Source: Craspedostauros australis (lineage: Eukaryota > Bacillariophyta > Bacillariophyceae > Mastogloiales > Achnanthaceae). Taken from it: 64,000 nucleotides of DNA. Below, piece after piece: positions 1 to 10,664 of this stretch (positions are counted from its first letter, which is position 1; each line of letters opens with the position of its first letter). Under the pieces are notes generated by a model, which worked only from the letters and a program-made list of their open reading frames with translations, had not been told where the DNA came from and made no database searches. The translations under genes and the position numbers were made by a program. The stretch covers positions 434,001-498,000 of the forward strand of contig JAMXDE010000036.1 of NCBI GenBank assembly GCA_026770025.1. Direction: 5' to 3'.

Positions 1-2589
1 TCGTGGATAACGCGATCTCAGTTTGGAGTTTCGACTTCCAAATGAGAGGGCATCCACCCAATGTGATGAGATATCCCGTGCGTGATTTCACCGACACTGG
101 ATCTTTGCTGTCCTCACGTTGGTAGAGGCCTGCAAAGTCAGCGTCCACGTAGCACTTGAGATCGAGTTGCCCTGTAGGGCGAACGATGGTGCCCATGGTT
201 GCAGTGTGCTTGAGATAGCGCATGATGCGCTTGACCGCTTTGGCGTGTGATCGGCGGGGATCGTGTCCGAAGCGGGCGACTTGGGAGACTGCGAAGGCGA
301 GATCGGGACGAGTGTTCGTTGTGAGGTAGAGCAACATGCCGACGACAGAGCGGTAGTTCCATTTCTCGTTCATGGCTGGTTCATCCTTGCACTGTCCGAG
401 TGCGAGTTGGGTAGTAGGTACCGGGCATGGATTGCAGTTCGACATCTTCGTTGTCTCAAGGACCTTTTTGATTCACCCTGGTTGTCGAAGATGGACAGTA
501 TCCGCCTTCGGGTCACGGCAGAGCTCAATCCCCAGGAATTCAGTGAAGCTGCCTTCCTGGGTAAGCTCGAACCCGAGTTCACGCATTGACGCAATGAAAT
601 CGTCTGCATCCTTCTTGGTCTTGGAGGCGATTCCTGCATCGTCAACGTAGAGAACGATCATGATGTTGCGCTTGATGAACAAACATTGCTCTTGGTCGCA
701 GGCTGTGAAGCCGACTGTGATTAGAGCTCGGATGAGGTGCTCGTACCACAGGCGCGGGGCGATCGTCAATCCGTAGAGACTTTTGCGAAGCCGGAGACAG
801 GTGTTGGACCCCTTGCTTGACTTGAAGCCGCGAGGAAGGTGGAGATGCACAGGCTTGTGGATGGAGGCCTGTACGAAGGCGTTGGTGAAGTCGATTGACG
901 TGGTTGTCCAACCCATCACGATGGAGGTGCTCAGGAAGATGCGAACCGATGACCAGGCCACGACTGGCGCGTAGGTGGATGCGTCCTCATTCATGAGGTC
1001 TCCGCGGCAACACCAGCGACCCTTGTACTTCTTGATAGTACCATCTGGCAAGCGCTTGCGACGGAAGACCCAGGTCCCTGGGAAGATTCGATCGTTAACG
1101 ACGTCGGCCTTTTGAATCTCTTCCCATGTTCCCTTTTCGGTAAGTGCCTTGATTTCTTTTTCGGCTGCTTGCATCCACTCATCCTTGTTGTCGTCGCGAA
1201 TCGCTTCGTCGAAGGAAAGGGTGTCAGGGTCATTGCTGGATGCCTTGTACGTGGATGAGCGTTCGGCGATATCCAAATCGCCGCCTGTTGCGAAGTAGCC
1301 CATCATGTGTCCATCAACATAAGTTGGGAAGTTTGTCGAGTCTCGTTGCGGCTCGATGATCGAGACTGCATAGGCATGTTGTTCGATGTTAGCCCACGCG
1401 TGTTCTGGAATGCATGTTGCTGTGTCCAGGATGGACGATGGGTCAACTTCAAGTGTCGATCCGATTTTGTCGGAGACGCGCGTTGCTGGAGCCACCTTGA
1501 GAGGTGCCGTGTTGGTCTCGATCATCCCTTGGACAAACTTCTCGACTTCGAATGCACTTGGCTGTGGCCATGGCCCTGGACGGATGGTCGTGACTTGACA
1601 ACGGAGCAGTTCGAATGCGAGACGATAGTGATGATTCTCAGATATGGCGTTCCACACGGAGCGAGTCCTTTTGAAGAAAGTGTTTCCACTGATTCTGGAT
1701 TCGGGAGGAAGAAAACCCTTCATCATCAAGTATTCCGGATCCTGGTACGACCATGGCTCTGGTTTGGCCGATGACATGTAGTCAAAGGCATCGAAGCTGG
1801 GGTTCATGATGCCGGTTCGAATGAAAGTGCTCAGTCTGTTGACGAATTGGCCGATAGCGTAGTCAGTCGCTTGTCTCCTGAGGTCGTCGCAACGAATCTC
1901 GCAGTGAAGGTCGACTTCGAAGTGTCTCTCCATGTCCGAGTAGAAGTCTTCGTAGACGTCTTGGAATGGCGTTGGTCCCTCTTCGACCATGTCATCTGGA
2001 TCCGGCTGCCACCAATCGGCCATGTTGATGCTTGCTTCTTCTTCTTTAGCCGGCTTTGGGGCGAACGTTGGAAGGACGATGTTGGTTGGTTGTGGATTCA
2101 ACGTATTGAATCGACCTCGAAGTCTGCGCAACAAGTAGTGAGCGTCCACCTTGAATTGGTGTAGGTCGATGGAGAGGGAGTCGCTGCCTTCGCGTTGGAG
2201 AGGTTCGATTGTATGTAGGCAATCGACGACAGCTTGTGAGAATGTGATGATTGATGCAGAATCAGGGTGTAGTTCCCTGGTTGTTGCTTCCTGTTCATTT
2301 TCTTCCATGTTAGCCACCGCGGGACAGAAGTAGTAGTCATCGGTATCTTCGTCGTCTAACCATGCGGCTTTGCCTCCCATGCGCGCATACGTGAATCGCT
2401 TTGGTTGTTTGCGAGTTCTCGTGCTTCGAGGTCTTACTGGCGTTGGTTCAAGCTTAGGCATGATTGGTGTCGTGGAACCGGTTTCAGTTGGTGTCGGATC
2501 TGAAGGTGGTAATGGTGTTGCCGGTCCCGAGATTGGTGACTCTCGGAGAGGTGAGTCCAATTGCGGTTGAAGTGTTCGCTGGTCCGGTG
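1..2589 (-). pseudogene. Element A pol 3' part: reverse transcriptase and RNase H, frameshifted
   Basis: Reading leftwards from 2560, the frame is open to 473. It matches element B's linker and reverse transcriptase, including TWVFRRKRLPDGT, the IDFTNAFVQ catalytic block and a YVDD box (YVDDAG). At about 470 the frame breaks where A has an extra T in a T-run relative to B. The RNase H-side homology continues in another frame to position 1 (compare 250-220 with B near 30340). The upstream end at 2589 is the insertion point of element C, so this half is separated from its gag-integrase half by 6.8 kb. Copia reverse transcriptases copy the element RNA inside Gag particles; this copy is dead as it stands. 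Confidence 0.88.
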
Positions 2590-2595
2590 ACTCTA

Positions 2596-3298
2596 TGTTG
2601 GAAATCCGGGGTAACCCAGCCTTATTAGTTATATCTGATTACCTATTCCTGTTGTTGCATTCTCAGAACTGTGAGCATAACATCTTCAGCTCTTCCAATT
2701 CCATTTGCCATAGCATGTATAATCCACAGTAACATCATGTCATACTGTTGCCTTCATGCTGTCTTCATCATGCATTCTCGCTTGTATTCATCGATCCTTT
2801 CATCAGGCATCTCCATCATGCATCTCATCATGCATATCATCATCTACATTCATGCGGTACGATTCCACAGTCATGCGTTTCTCTCTTGATCTCCTGACAC
2901 CAAACTTTACGATTGGTGTCATGATTGATGTCATGGTTGATGCCCTTTCTGAATTGTTCTAGTCCGTGAGTGGCACGTGTTTCGGTTCTCCAGATGGGGT
3001 GATCACAGACCTGCTGGTCATCGATGTTTCTCCTGTGACGTCGTTGTTTGGATCGTCGCGATGTCATGTTTGATGTTGGGACATCCTGTTTTTCGATGTC
3101 GTGGCTTTTCTTGTTAGAGGAGGACAGGCTTGTTTTCTTGTCAAGACTGAGATCAGTCACGTTCGTCTTGAGTCACGGGTGTGATGAATAGGACTCAAAG
3201 GTGTGATCAACAAGAGTTGACTTCAGTCGTGATTGATACTTTTGGGAGGTGCGGCAATCATGGGTATCTTGACAAAGTCGTACCCTCGATTCCTAACA
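2596..3298 (-). repeat. LTR of element C (left, 3' LTR)
   Basis: A 703-bp direct repeat of 8724-9426 with short inverted ends TGTTGG/CTAACA. It terminates in the recurrent block GTGCGGCAATC then CGATTCCTAACA, which is also found at the ends of the LTRs at 42691-43457 and 59543-60331 and in remnants at 4192 and 25652. Confidence 0.93.
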
Positions 3299-3360
3299 CC
3301 CTTCCATTGTCGCATCGACAACATATCATTCTGACTTCATACTCCCTTGACTCTCATCAC

Positions 3361-3455
3361 CATTACTTCTCTCTCTCTCACTCTTTCTTTCTTCACCTTT
3401 ACTTCTCTCTCTCTCACTCTTTCTTTCTTCACCTTTACTTCTCTCTCTCTCACCA
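3361..3455. repeat. 36-bp CT-rich tandem repeat
   Basis: About two and a half copies of a pyrimidine-rich unit (ctctctcactctttctttc followed by ttcacctttactt) lie just inside the left LTR of element C. The intervening sequence to the reverse transcriptase remnant holds no recognisable gene. Confidence 0.8.
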
Positions 3456-3515
3456 TCGTCATCAATCCATTGCTAACCGCAATCAGATGGTGTGGCTCTT
3501 GTGTTTTCAACCCGA

Positions 3516-4192
3516 TGTTGTTCATCAGTTGAGTCTGGAAGCGGATCTCAGTTCCAGCCTCCTATAGTGCGACGTGCTCTGCCTCCGTTGAGCTGAGTGT
3601 CACACTGTGCTGTGCCCTCGATCTCCAGATGATCGGCACTCCTTGTAGTAGGACGATATGTCCTCCCATGCTGATGCGATTGTCCTTGTTACCACCGAAT
3701 TCGTTGTTGGTGTAGATCACAATCTTTCATGCATCGTTCTCCAATGGACTCGGCTTCATCTGCAGTCAATATTCTCTCGTGTGTCCGACATACACTTCAT
3801 GATCCTCAGCATTTCCTTGTATGCTGCGGCTGTTGGCTCCATCCAACACCTTGGTCAGTCCGTGCACTGCGTCACTTGCCCATGGACTTGCTGTTCTGAT
3901 CGATGTCGTCGTCTGGATGGTTGCCATGGTTGGCGCGGTATCGGGACCTCCTGATCCGCCATAGGTGTCGTCCTTGCGTTACTGGAGGACAGGCTATCCT
4001 CCTCGCGGTAGTACAGGTGTCAATCACGTCCGTACCCTTAGTCATAGTCATAATGACATGGCATATAAAGGTGTGACAAATAGTCTCCGAACATGTGACG
4101 AATAGTATTCAAAGCTGTGACGAATAATGTTGGGAGGTGCGGCAATCACGGGTATTCCGACAAAGTCGTACCCTCGATTCCTAACATGCTCC
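3516..4192 (-). repeat. Degenerate LTR inside element C
   Basis: The stretch ending at 4192 repeats the end of the C-type LTR: the ggacaggct block, gtgtgatgaat-like repeats, GGGAGGTGCGGCAATCACGGGTAT, and CGATTCCTAACA. It interrupts the reverse transcriptase frame of C directly after a LHGDLEEEVYM motif. The left limit is uncertain; TGTTG at 3516 is a candidate. Confidence 0.55.
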
Positions 4193-4895
4193 ATGCCCTT
4201 CCGGCAAAGCATGTAGACCTCCTCTTCGAGATCTCCATGTAGAAATTCTGTCTCAAGGTTGATAGTGGTGCTGTCCAATGTTCAGTAGCATCTTCATTGT
4301 GAGCATTCTGCGGTAGGTTGCGTCATGTATCATGGGTGTGTTGCGTTGAGGAGTCGACTCCTGCGATCTGTGAGTATCCGCATGCAATGAGTCTGGCGAT
4401 GAATACGCTGTTCCTCTTCTCCTTGAATAACCCCTTTTTCTTCACGCATTGCCAATCTCTCGGCATCTCACTCTTCTTGATCTTCTGCCAGACTCCTCGT
4501 CTGACCATGTCATAGAACTCCTTATTGATGGCATCTCGCCATTTCTTTTGCTTCGCTGGATCCGCATGATCCCAGTATTCTTCAAATGTGGTGGGGTCCA
4601 GCATCACAGCCGTGTATGCATGCTTCGGACGTCTTAACCCCTCTCTTGCGGTTGCTGAGGTCGTCTCTGTTTCCTCAGCTGACTCACCACCTCCACTGCT
4701 TGAATCTGTGTCGGAGTGGTGTTCTGGCATGTTGTTGTGCGGTGCCAAGCCGCGTAGCATCCGTGGCATCCTTGCCACTGGTCTCATGGGATAGTACTCG
4801 AGGTCCGTGCCTTCAGCAGCTTGCCTCCGAGTCACTCGTACTTCGTCCCTTCCATTAGTCAGGATCCACATGATCCTATCATTCCTTAGGCGCAT
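4193..4895 (-). pseudogene. Element C copia reverse transcriptase remnant (N-terminal part)
   Basis: Minus-strand reading gives a copia linker and reverse transcriptase start: MLDPTTFEEYWDH, then W-[x5]-AINKEFYDM with W and RD residues, then GLFKEKRNSVFIARLIACGYSQ. After a break near 4300 comes LETEFLHGDLEEEVYM, the copia counterpart of the first catalytic-Asp region (here T/E replace the usual D). The frame then runs into the degenerate LTR at 4192. The YxDD half of the enzyme is missing. The acidic linker upstream (ARMPRMLRGLAPHNN) is repeated in a related form at about 6000. Confidence 0.75.
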
Positions 4896-4989
4896 ATAGA
4901 CTCGGCATCATTCCAGTGTTGATGTGCACGAATCTCTTTCGCCGTCACGTTCGCTCTCAACATCCTGACTCGCAGCGATGAAGTCGATC

Positions 4990-6578
4990 ACTCTCATCCT
5001 TCATTGGATAGCATCGATCCTCGTGCCTGCAACGTCCTTGTTGATGATTGACCCGTCTTGGTCGAAGTTGGGTCCGTCTGTTGCCACTGGAGCTGTCATT
5101 GTCTCCTGTGCAGTTGCGTAGCCATCGTCATCTCCTGATTCTGATGCTTCATTCGTCACCCTCGTTGGGTATTGGTACATTGTGGTCAGCTGCCAGCTCT
5201 GTCGTCGTGTTGCCTTGCAACCACGTTGTCGATCGCCTTCATCCTCTTCTGGATAGCATCGATTCATCATGCTGCAGCTTTTTCGTCATGGGAGTTGTTG
5301 GTGGCCTCCTGCCATTCATCCTCCATTCATCTGAGGTTCCTCCCTTCCGGCTCTGTCATTGGATTCTTCATCCGACATGCCCGCGTTTCTCATTGCTTGT
5401 GTATCGACGTATCTTGACTCACTGTATCTAGAGTCTGCCTTCCGTGGCTTTTGCTCTCATAGCTGTGTCCTCTCCAGATCCGAGTCTCTCTCGTCGATTT
5501 CATTCTCATCGCACACCGATCTCATATCTGTGCTTGTGGTATCTCGCCGATCATTCGGCGTCCGGTTCCTCTTGATCATCTACCATGCTCATGCTGTGGC
5601 CATTTTACTGAACCGTTCCATCATGGCCTCCCGCCATTCATTGCTCTTCTCGGAATCCATATGACTCCGTCATTCGTCAATTGTGGTTGGATCCAGCATC
5701 ATTGCGTCATTTGCTTGCTCGGATCCCTCTTTGTTCTGTTGATAGTTCAATGCTTGGTTCGCAGTGATGAAGTCACCCAGGCTCATCCTCTCATGAGTGG
5801 TGTCATTCATCATACCTGCAATATCTCTGTTGAATGTTGACCCATCAATATGATGGTTGGGTCCTCCTGTCGCCGGTAGTGTGGTAGTCGTCTCTTGAGT
5901 GGTCTCATACCCCTCATCATCCTTCTGATTCTGATTCTCCACTTGATCCAAGTTCTCGCTCCTCCTTTGGATGGGTGTATTATTGTACCCCGCGAGAGCA
6001 CTTAGCATCCTTGGCATGCGCGCAACAGGTTCTGCGATTGGGACTGTGTTTGGTTCGCCTTCGACCATATTGTATCGTCCCATCTCATCGTCCCTTCCGG
6101 ATTCATCGTCGTCGTCATCGTACGATTCATTGTCCCCTTGGGTAGGGAGCAAGTCATCTTGCCCACGAGCAGCGTCTTCTGTATCTATATCTTCTCCGGC
6201 TCTACTGCTCTGATCAGCGTCGTCGGTCTCCATGCTTCGGATGGTATCCGATCGTCGCTCCCAAGTCACTCTTCTATCTGGGGAACCGTCCCCTGATGTA
6301 GAGTCGTCATCTCCCAGGTCTATCAGTACTGACCTGTTGGCATTCTTAATACTCTCGAATCGCCCATATGACTTATCCGCCCATGTCATGTCTCTCATGG
6401 TTAGGATTCTGGTCGTTGCCAGGTTCACTCGTGCGGTCCATACCGCTTGCTTGCAACTCATGTATCCAATCAGCATCTGTTGGATCAGATTGAGGTTGCT
6501 GTTCTCCAGCATGTCGTTGATTGCGTACGCGTTGCGAGCCACATCGAGTGTGCTCCGCACACCAATCTCATGCATCAT
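4990..6578 (-). pseudogene. Element C integrase tail and duplicated acidic linker
   Basis: The 302-residue minus-strand frame (6578-5670) starts with a copia integrase C-terminal tail (MLIGYMSCKQAVWT, later TRILTMRDMTWADKSYG, matching the usual GY...T..I..RDV.W pattern). It continues as an acidic low-complexity linker and ends MMLDPTTIDE, the same junction as in the reverse transcriptase remnant at 4600. A shorter frame at 5270-5001 repeats part of the linker (DDDGYATAQETMTAPVATDG versus DDEGYETTQETTTTLPATGG). The linker/reverse transcriptase junction therefore exists in two diverged copies about 1.2 kb apart, an internal tandem duplication. Non-functional as pol. Confidence 0.65.
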
Positions 6579-6614
6579 CTAGTGCAACGCGCGTGAGTGC
6601 ACGCACCTGCACGG

Positions 6615-7280
6615 TCAGCTTTCGAAGTCATCGATCGCATCATAGTAGATCGTCGAAGACTCGAAGTGCACATCGTTGGCAAGCATCATGTTGCTCAACG
6701 GATATCGAACCGAGAGGCAGATCGGATCTGCATCCATGAGCAGTCCTCTGCACTCCTCCCTTTCCGCTTCGGTCCGTGGGATCGCTCCTCTTGGACCGTC
6801 CGGAATCTGAATAGAGAATGGGATCTCTGGGTAGTCTATGCGCCATGCATTCGATGGTCCGCGCTTAGAGCGACGGACACCATGTGTATTATTCATGTCC
6901 CAGTGCGACGCCTCATCGATCTTCCTGTCGGGGAAGCTCCGAATTTGGGTGAGATTCTGTACCGGCACTTGGATGGCGCGGTCAATCTCCTCGTCCGCGT
7001 TCACTCCATTCAATTCCATTTCAATCTCGTCTGCGCCCACTTCACTTGATACGCCTTCGTAGTACTTGGCATCCTCCTCGTTGTCATGAGTGCGGCCGCC
7101 TTTCTCTTTATTCTTGGATGGAGAGAGTTCTCGGTTGATCAACTCTTCGTGGTTGATCGTAGATCCGTAGTAGCCATGCACTCCCGAAGTGTACTCGGCT
7201 GTCTCCTCCCTGGTCCACTCGTAGTCGTTGAATGGTGTTCCGCTGTCAAAGTCGGAGACATCATCATTGTCAGTTGTCAC
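6615..7280 (-). CDS. Unrecognised 221-codon acidic ORF in element C
   Basis: An open minus-strand frame within element C, not clearly matching a known domain. The N-terminal half is rich in Asp/Glu/Asn. The middle has an Arg-rich patch (GVRRSKRGPSNAWRIDYPE) resembling the SxRxRxP...Y linker between copia integrase and reverse transcriptase. It is most likely a piece of decayed polyprotein and may be a chance frame. Confidence 0.35.
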   Translation of the reverse strand: MTTDNDDVSDFDSGTPFNDYEWTREETAEYTSGVHGYYGSTINHEELINRELSPSKNKEKGGRTHDNEEDAKYYEGVSSEVGADEIEMELNGVNADEEIDRAIQVPVQNLTQIRSFPDRKIDEASHWDMNNTHGVRRSKRGPSNAWRIDYPEIPFSIQIPDGPRGAIPRTEAEREECRGLLMDADPICLSVRYPLSNMMLANDVHFESSTIYYDAIDDFES

Positions 7281-7324
7281 GAGTATCCATCGTTTAGTTT
7301 CCCGTGGTCACATTATTATTTTGT

Positions 7325-7560
7325 TGTTCGCGATTTCGGTGATGACCACGAATTTCGCGTTGGTCATCGCGCATCATCGCGTGGTTTCTGATGATCACAT
7401 TTTTGATTTGCTGTTCGCGATTTCGGTGGTGACCACGAATTACGTGCTGGTCACATTTTTGATGTCGACCGCGTTTTTGTTGTTCGCGATTTCGGTGGTG
7501 ACCACAAATTACGTGTTGGTCACATTTTTGATGTCGACCGCGTTTTTGTTGATGGCCGCA
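7325..7560. repeat. Tandem repeat, about 70-bp unit
   Basis: Three consecutive units each start GTTCGCGATTTCGGTG and contain GACCACGAATT and GGTCACATTTTTGAT. The last two units are nearly identical and the first is longer and diverged. Located in the interior of element C. Confidence 0.85.
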
Positions 7561-7564
7561 CACA

Positions 7565-8723
7565 TCAACTCGTCAATGATGAGAGCGATGTCATCCATCC
7601 TGTCAATCGCGACGTTGGTCGACTCAGCCTCCTGCATCGCAGCCTTTGTTTGTCATCGCGGTTGCTCTGCCTCTTGGCATCACCGCTATTCTTGCCTTTG
7701 CCTTTCATTGTTGGCAAACGCTGATCCGTCATCTCACTGTCGTGGGCATCGCGGTGAGGACAGTTGGTCACAAACCGATCGATCCTTAGTCAGCGTCATC
7801 TCTCTCTCACTGTTGTTGCCTCGTGCGCGCTTATAACCGTTTTTGATACGGTGGCGGTCGTAGATGAGGCTCACAGCTTCGTGGATGTCTTGAATCATCA
7901 TCGTGATTGATGGCGAGGATACCTCCTGTTCCTCGTCTTTCGTCTCGAGCGTGGGATCGAAGCGCGGTCGGACCTCCCGTCCGCCTTGTTGTAGCGCTGT
8001 CCCTTCTCATCGAAGCACACACTGCCTGTGTTGCTATTTTCATTGGTGTCGCCACTTCATGGCTGGTAGGTTACATCCTTACCTCCGCGATCATATCGCA
8101 GCAGTATTCGCAGCCAGCACTCGAACCTGTATCACACGATGGCCAACAGCGCCATGTGATCATCTCGGTGCTTCCATTGCTGCTCCTCGATTGCATCTCG
8201 TTGAGCTCCTTCAGCTATCTCGCCTTCATGGCGCAGTCTGCTGAGTCTGATGCGTCCGAGAGCGTGGTCAGCTGCGTTCGAATCTCTTCTTGCGTGCAGC
8301 TTGCTCTCGTGCTCCAACCTAGCCGTGAAGGTCTCCGTGCCTTCCTCGACTTCATGGTCCCATGACCATGGACAGTTCTTCCAATGCGTGTGTCGAGCGC
8401 CTCCTTGCTTCCAGTAGTACATGCTGTGCTTGCGCTTACCTCAGCTGCGGTCTCCACTCTGCTGGTGGACTTGCGGGGGCGCTCGATTCGATCATCATCA
8501 TCATCTCGACGTCGTCGCTCGTGTGGAGGTTGCCGTGCCGTTCTTGGCGTCCATTGGCAAGGAGCACCGTGCTCCAGAGCGTCCTGCTCTCCTTTCTCTC
8601 GACACAGGGGACCATTACTTGCGATAGTCTTGGGTGTGGTTGATGGTCATGTCGACGATGGTGATGTTGGCTAGTGTTGGTGGTGATGGAAACGTTGGAT
8701 TTCAATCATAACGTTTCGAAACG
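7565..8723 (-). other. Element C 5' interior, probable decayed gag
   Basis: Several overlapping minus-strand frames (for example 8422-8132, highly charged with a probable helical stretch) occupy the place where gag should lie, but none carries a CCHC knuckle or another recognisable Gag motif. Next to the 5' LTR is a short palindrome, AACGTTTCGAAACGT (8710-8724). No intact gene is seen. Confidence 0.4.
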
Positions 8724-9426
8724 TGTTGGAAATCCGGGGTAACCCAGCCTTATTAGTTATATCTGATTACCTATTCCTGTTGTTGCATTCTCAGAACTGT
8801 GAGCATAACATCTTCAGCTCTTCCAATTCCATTTGCCATAGCATGTATAATCCACAGTAACATCATGTCATACTGTTGCCTTCATGCTGTCTTCATCATG
8901 CATTCTCGCTTGTATTCATCGATCCTTTCATCAGGCATCTCCATCATGCATCTCATCATGCATATCATCATCTACATTCATGCGGTACGATTCCACAGTC
9001 ATGCGTTTCTCTCTTGATCTCCTGACACCAAACTTTACGATTGGTGTCATGATTGATGTCATGGTTGATGCCCTTTCTGAATTGTTCTAGTCCGTGAGTG
9101 GCACGTGTTTCGGTTCTCCAGATGGGGTGATCACAGACCTGCTGGTCATCGATGTTTCTCCTGTGACGTCGTTGTTTGGATCGTCGCGATGTCATGTTTG
9201 ATGTTGGGACATCCTGTTTTTCGATGTCGTGGCTTTTCTTGTTAGAGGAGGACAGGCTTGTTTTCTTGTCAAGACTGAGATCAGTCACGTTCGTCTTGAG
9301 TCACGGGTGTGATGAATAGGACTCAAAGGTGTGATCAACAAGAGTTGACTTCAGTCGTGATTGATACTTTTGGGAGGTGCGGCAATCATGGGTATCTTGA
9401 CAAAGTCGTACCCTCGATTCCTAACA
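8724..9426 (-). repeat. LTR of element C (right, 5' LTR)
   Basis: Same length and, by eye, the same sequence as 2596-3298. Its outer edge is followed by ACTCTA (9427-9432), the target duplication also seen at 2590-2595. Confidence 0.93.
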
Positions 9427-9432
9427 ACTCTA

Positions 9433-10664
9433 TAGTAGGGTCAGGTACCGGGGACTCATCGGGAGCTCCCTCTGTCGAAGACATTTGCTTGTTGGCTCCC
9501 TCTGAAGCTGGCATCGGAGGGGCGAGAGTTTCACTCATGAGATCCGGGATCTGTTGTGTCGTTGGTTGCGACTCTTTCGCCAATACCTGTGGTGCTCTTT
9601 CACGGATGGTTCGTTGGTTTCGCGCCTCAGTTATCGGTGGTGGAGTATTATTGTCGTTGCGTTGTAACCGGTTGTGGTCTCGCGTGTCTGATGCGAAGAT
9701 GTCGTCCTGCTCCATTGATTCCACATCGTCGTCATCGAATGGATATTGAAAGGTGGTGTCACCAAACATGCGAGTCCATTCTTCCGATTGATAGCTTGGA
9801 AGTTGCTTCAAGTCGGTAGCAATTGTTGCGAACCAGTCGTCGAACACAACATGGAACTGAGGTGTGATCGAACCTGTCCGTGGTGATAGGACCAGGGGTA
9901 CGGTTGAAGCATGCTTCGTGGAGAGACCCATGTTCACGTATCTCTCTCCTCTTGGTTCCCATCGGGGTATCTTGCGCCCGTCGGCCAATGCTTTGTTAAG
10001 GACATAGACTGGGCTGCCCCATACGTGCAGGTTATGAAGTTGCTTGAGGGGGAGACGAATGCGTGACAGAACATCGTAAGGTGTGAGGCCTGTGGCGGGG
10101 TTTGGCACGCGATTGTAGATATACGCGGCATGCACTACGGCCATTGGCCACAGTTGAGCGTCGAACATTGTTGGCCAATGAATGCTTTGATGCATCATCA
10201 TGGTTCGGGCCATTGATACAATTGTTCGAATGCTTCGTTCGGCGATTCCATTGTGATGATGAGCGCCGACGCCTGCGAATCGATGGACTTGATGGAATAT
10301 CTCAAGGTGCTTGGAGTATTCGGGTGAGGTGAAGGTAGTTGCGTTATCCGATAGGTAGGATCGCACGGGGACTCCCACATCTCGACACATTAGTTCGAAC
10401 CGTTCCTTGGCCTCGAGGGTAGCGTGTGTGGTCAGCGCTGCTACTGGTTCCACATGAATGTATCCGGAGGCGTGATCGACGAAGATGGCTCCGCCTTTGT
10501 ACATTTCGTTTGGATCACCTTTGCCTCGTCCTGAGAAGAGGCGTCCTGGTGTTCGACCGACGAAGTGGTCCACTGATACTTGTTGTCCTGGGAACAAGTG
10601 GTCGGTGCGCAAAACTCCTTGTTTGTCACGAACGACATGTTGGGTTATTCCTGGTGAAGCAATT
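9433..10664 (-). pseudogene. Element A integrase
   Basis: This frame encodes the rve integrase core of element A, which inserts element cDNA into host DNA. The DDE residues are visible in order: VSVDHFVGRTPG, YLSDNATTFTSPEY and HHHNGIAERSIRTI. The GKxxxY-like C-terminal section (GSPVYVLNKALADG, then SPRTGSITPQFHVVFDDWF) is typical of copia integrases. The frame is cut at its 3' side by insertion of element C. At its 5' side it joins gag directly, because the protease and HHCC region present in element B are deleted. The C-terminal residues read past 9432 belong to C's LTR. Confidence 0.88.

Larger units (their letters stand above)
2596..9426 (-). mobile_element. LTR element C nested in A; matching LTRs, decayed copia interior
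   Basis: The two 703-bp LTRs (2596-3298, 8724-9426) begin TGTTGG and end CTAACA, and no difference was found by eye. They are flanked by the direct 6-bp repeat ACTCTA. A purine tract next to the left LTR (minus-strand GGAAGGG) is a plausible polypurine tract, putting the 3' LTR at the left and coding on the minus strand. The interior holds only pieces of a copia polyprotein: an integrase C-terminal tail, duplicated acidic linkers and the first part of a reverse transcriptase. No YxDD box, RNase H or intact integrase was found. A further degenerate LTR end sits inside (to 4192). Confidence 0.88.

Noticed and set aside
7831..8705. CRISPR-like or satellite array in element C
   Set aside because: No regular spacing or conserved repeat; only scattered low-complexity GAT/CAT runs.
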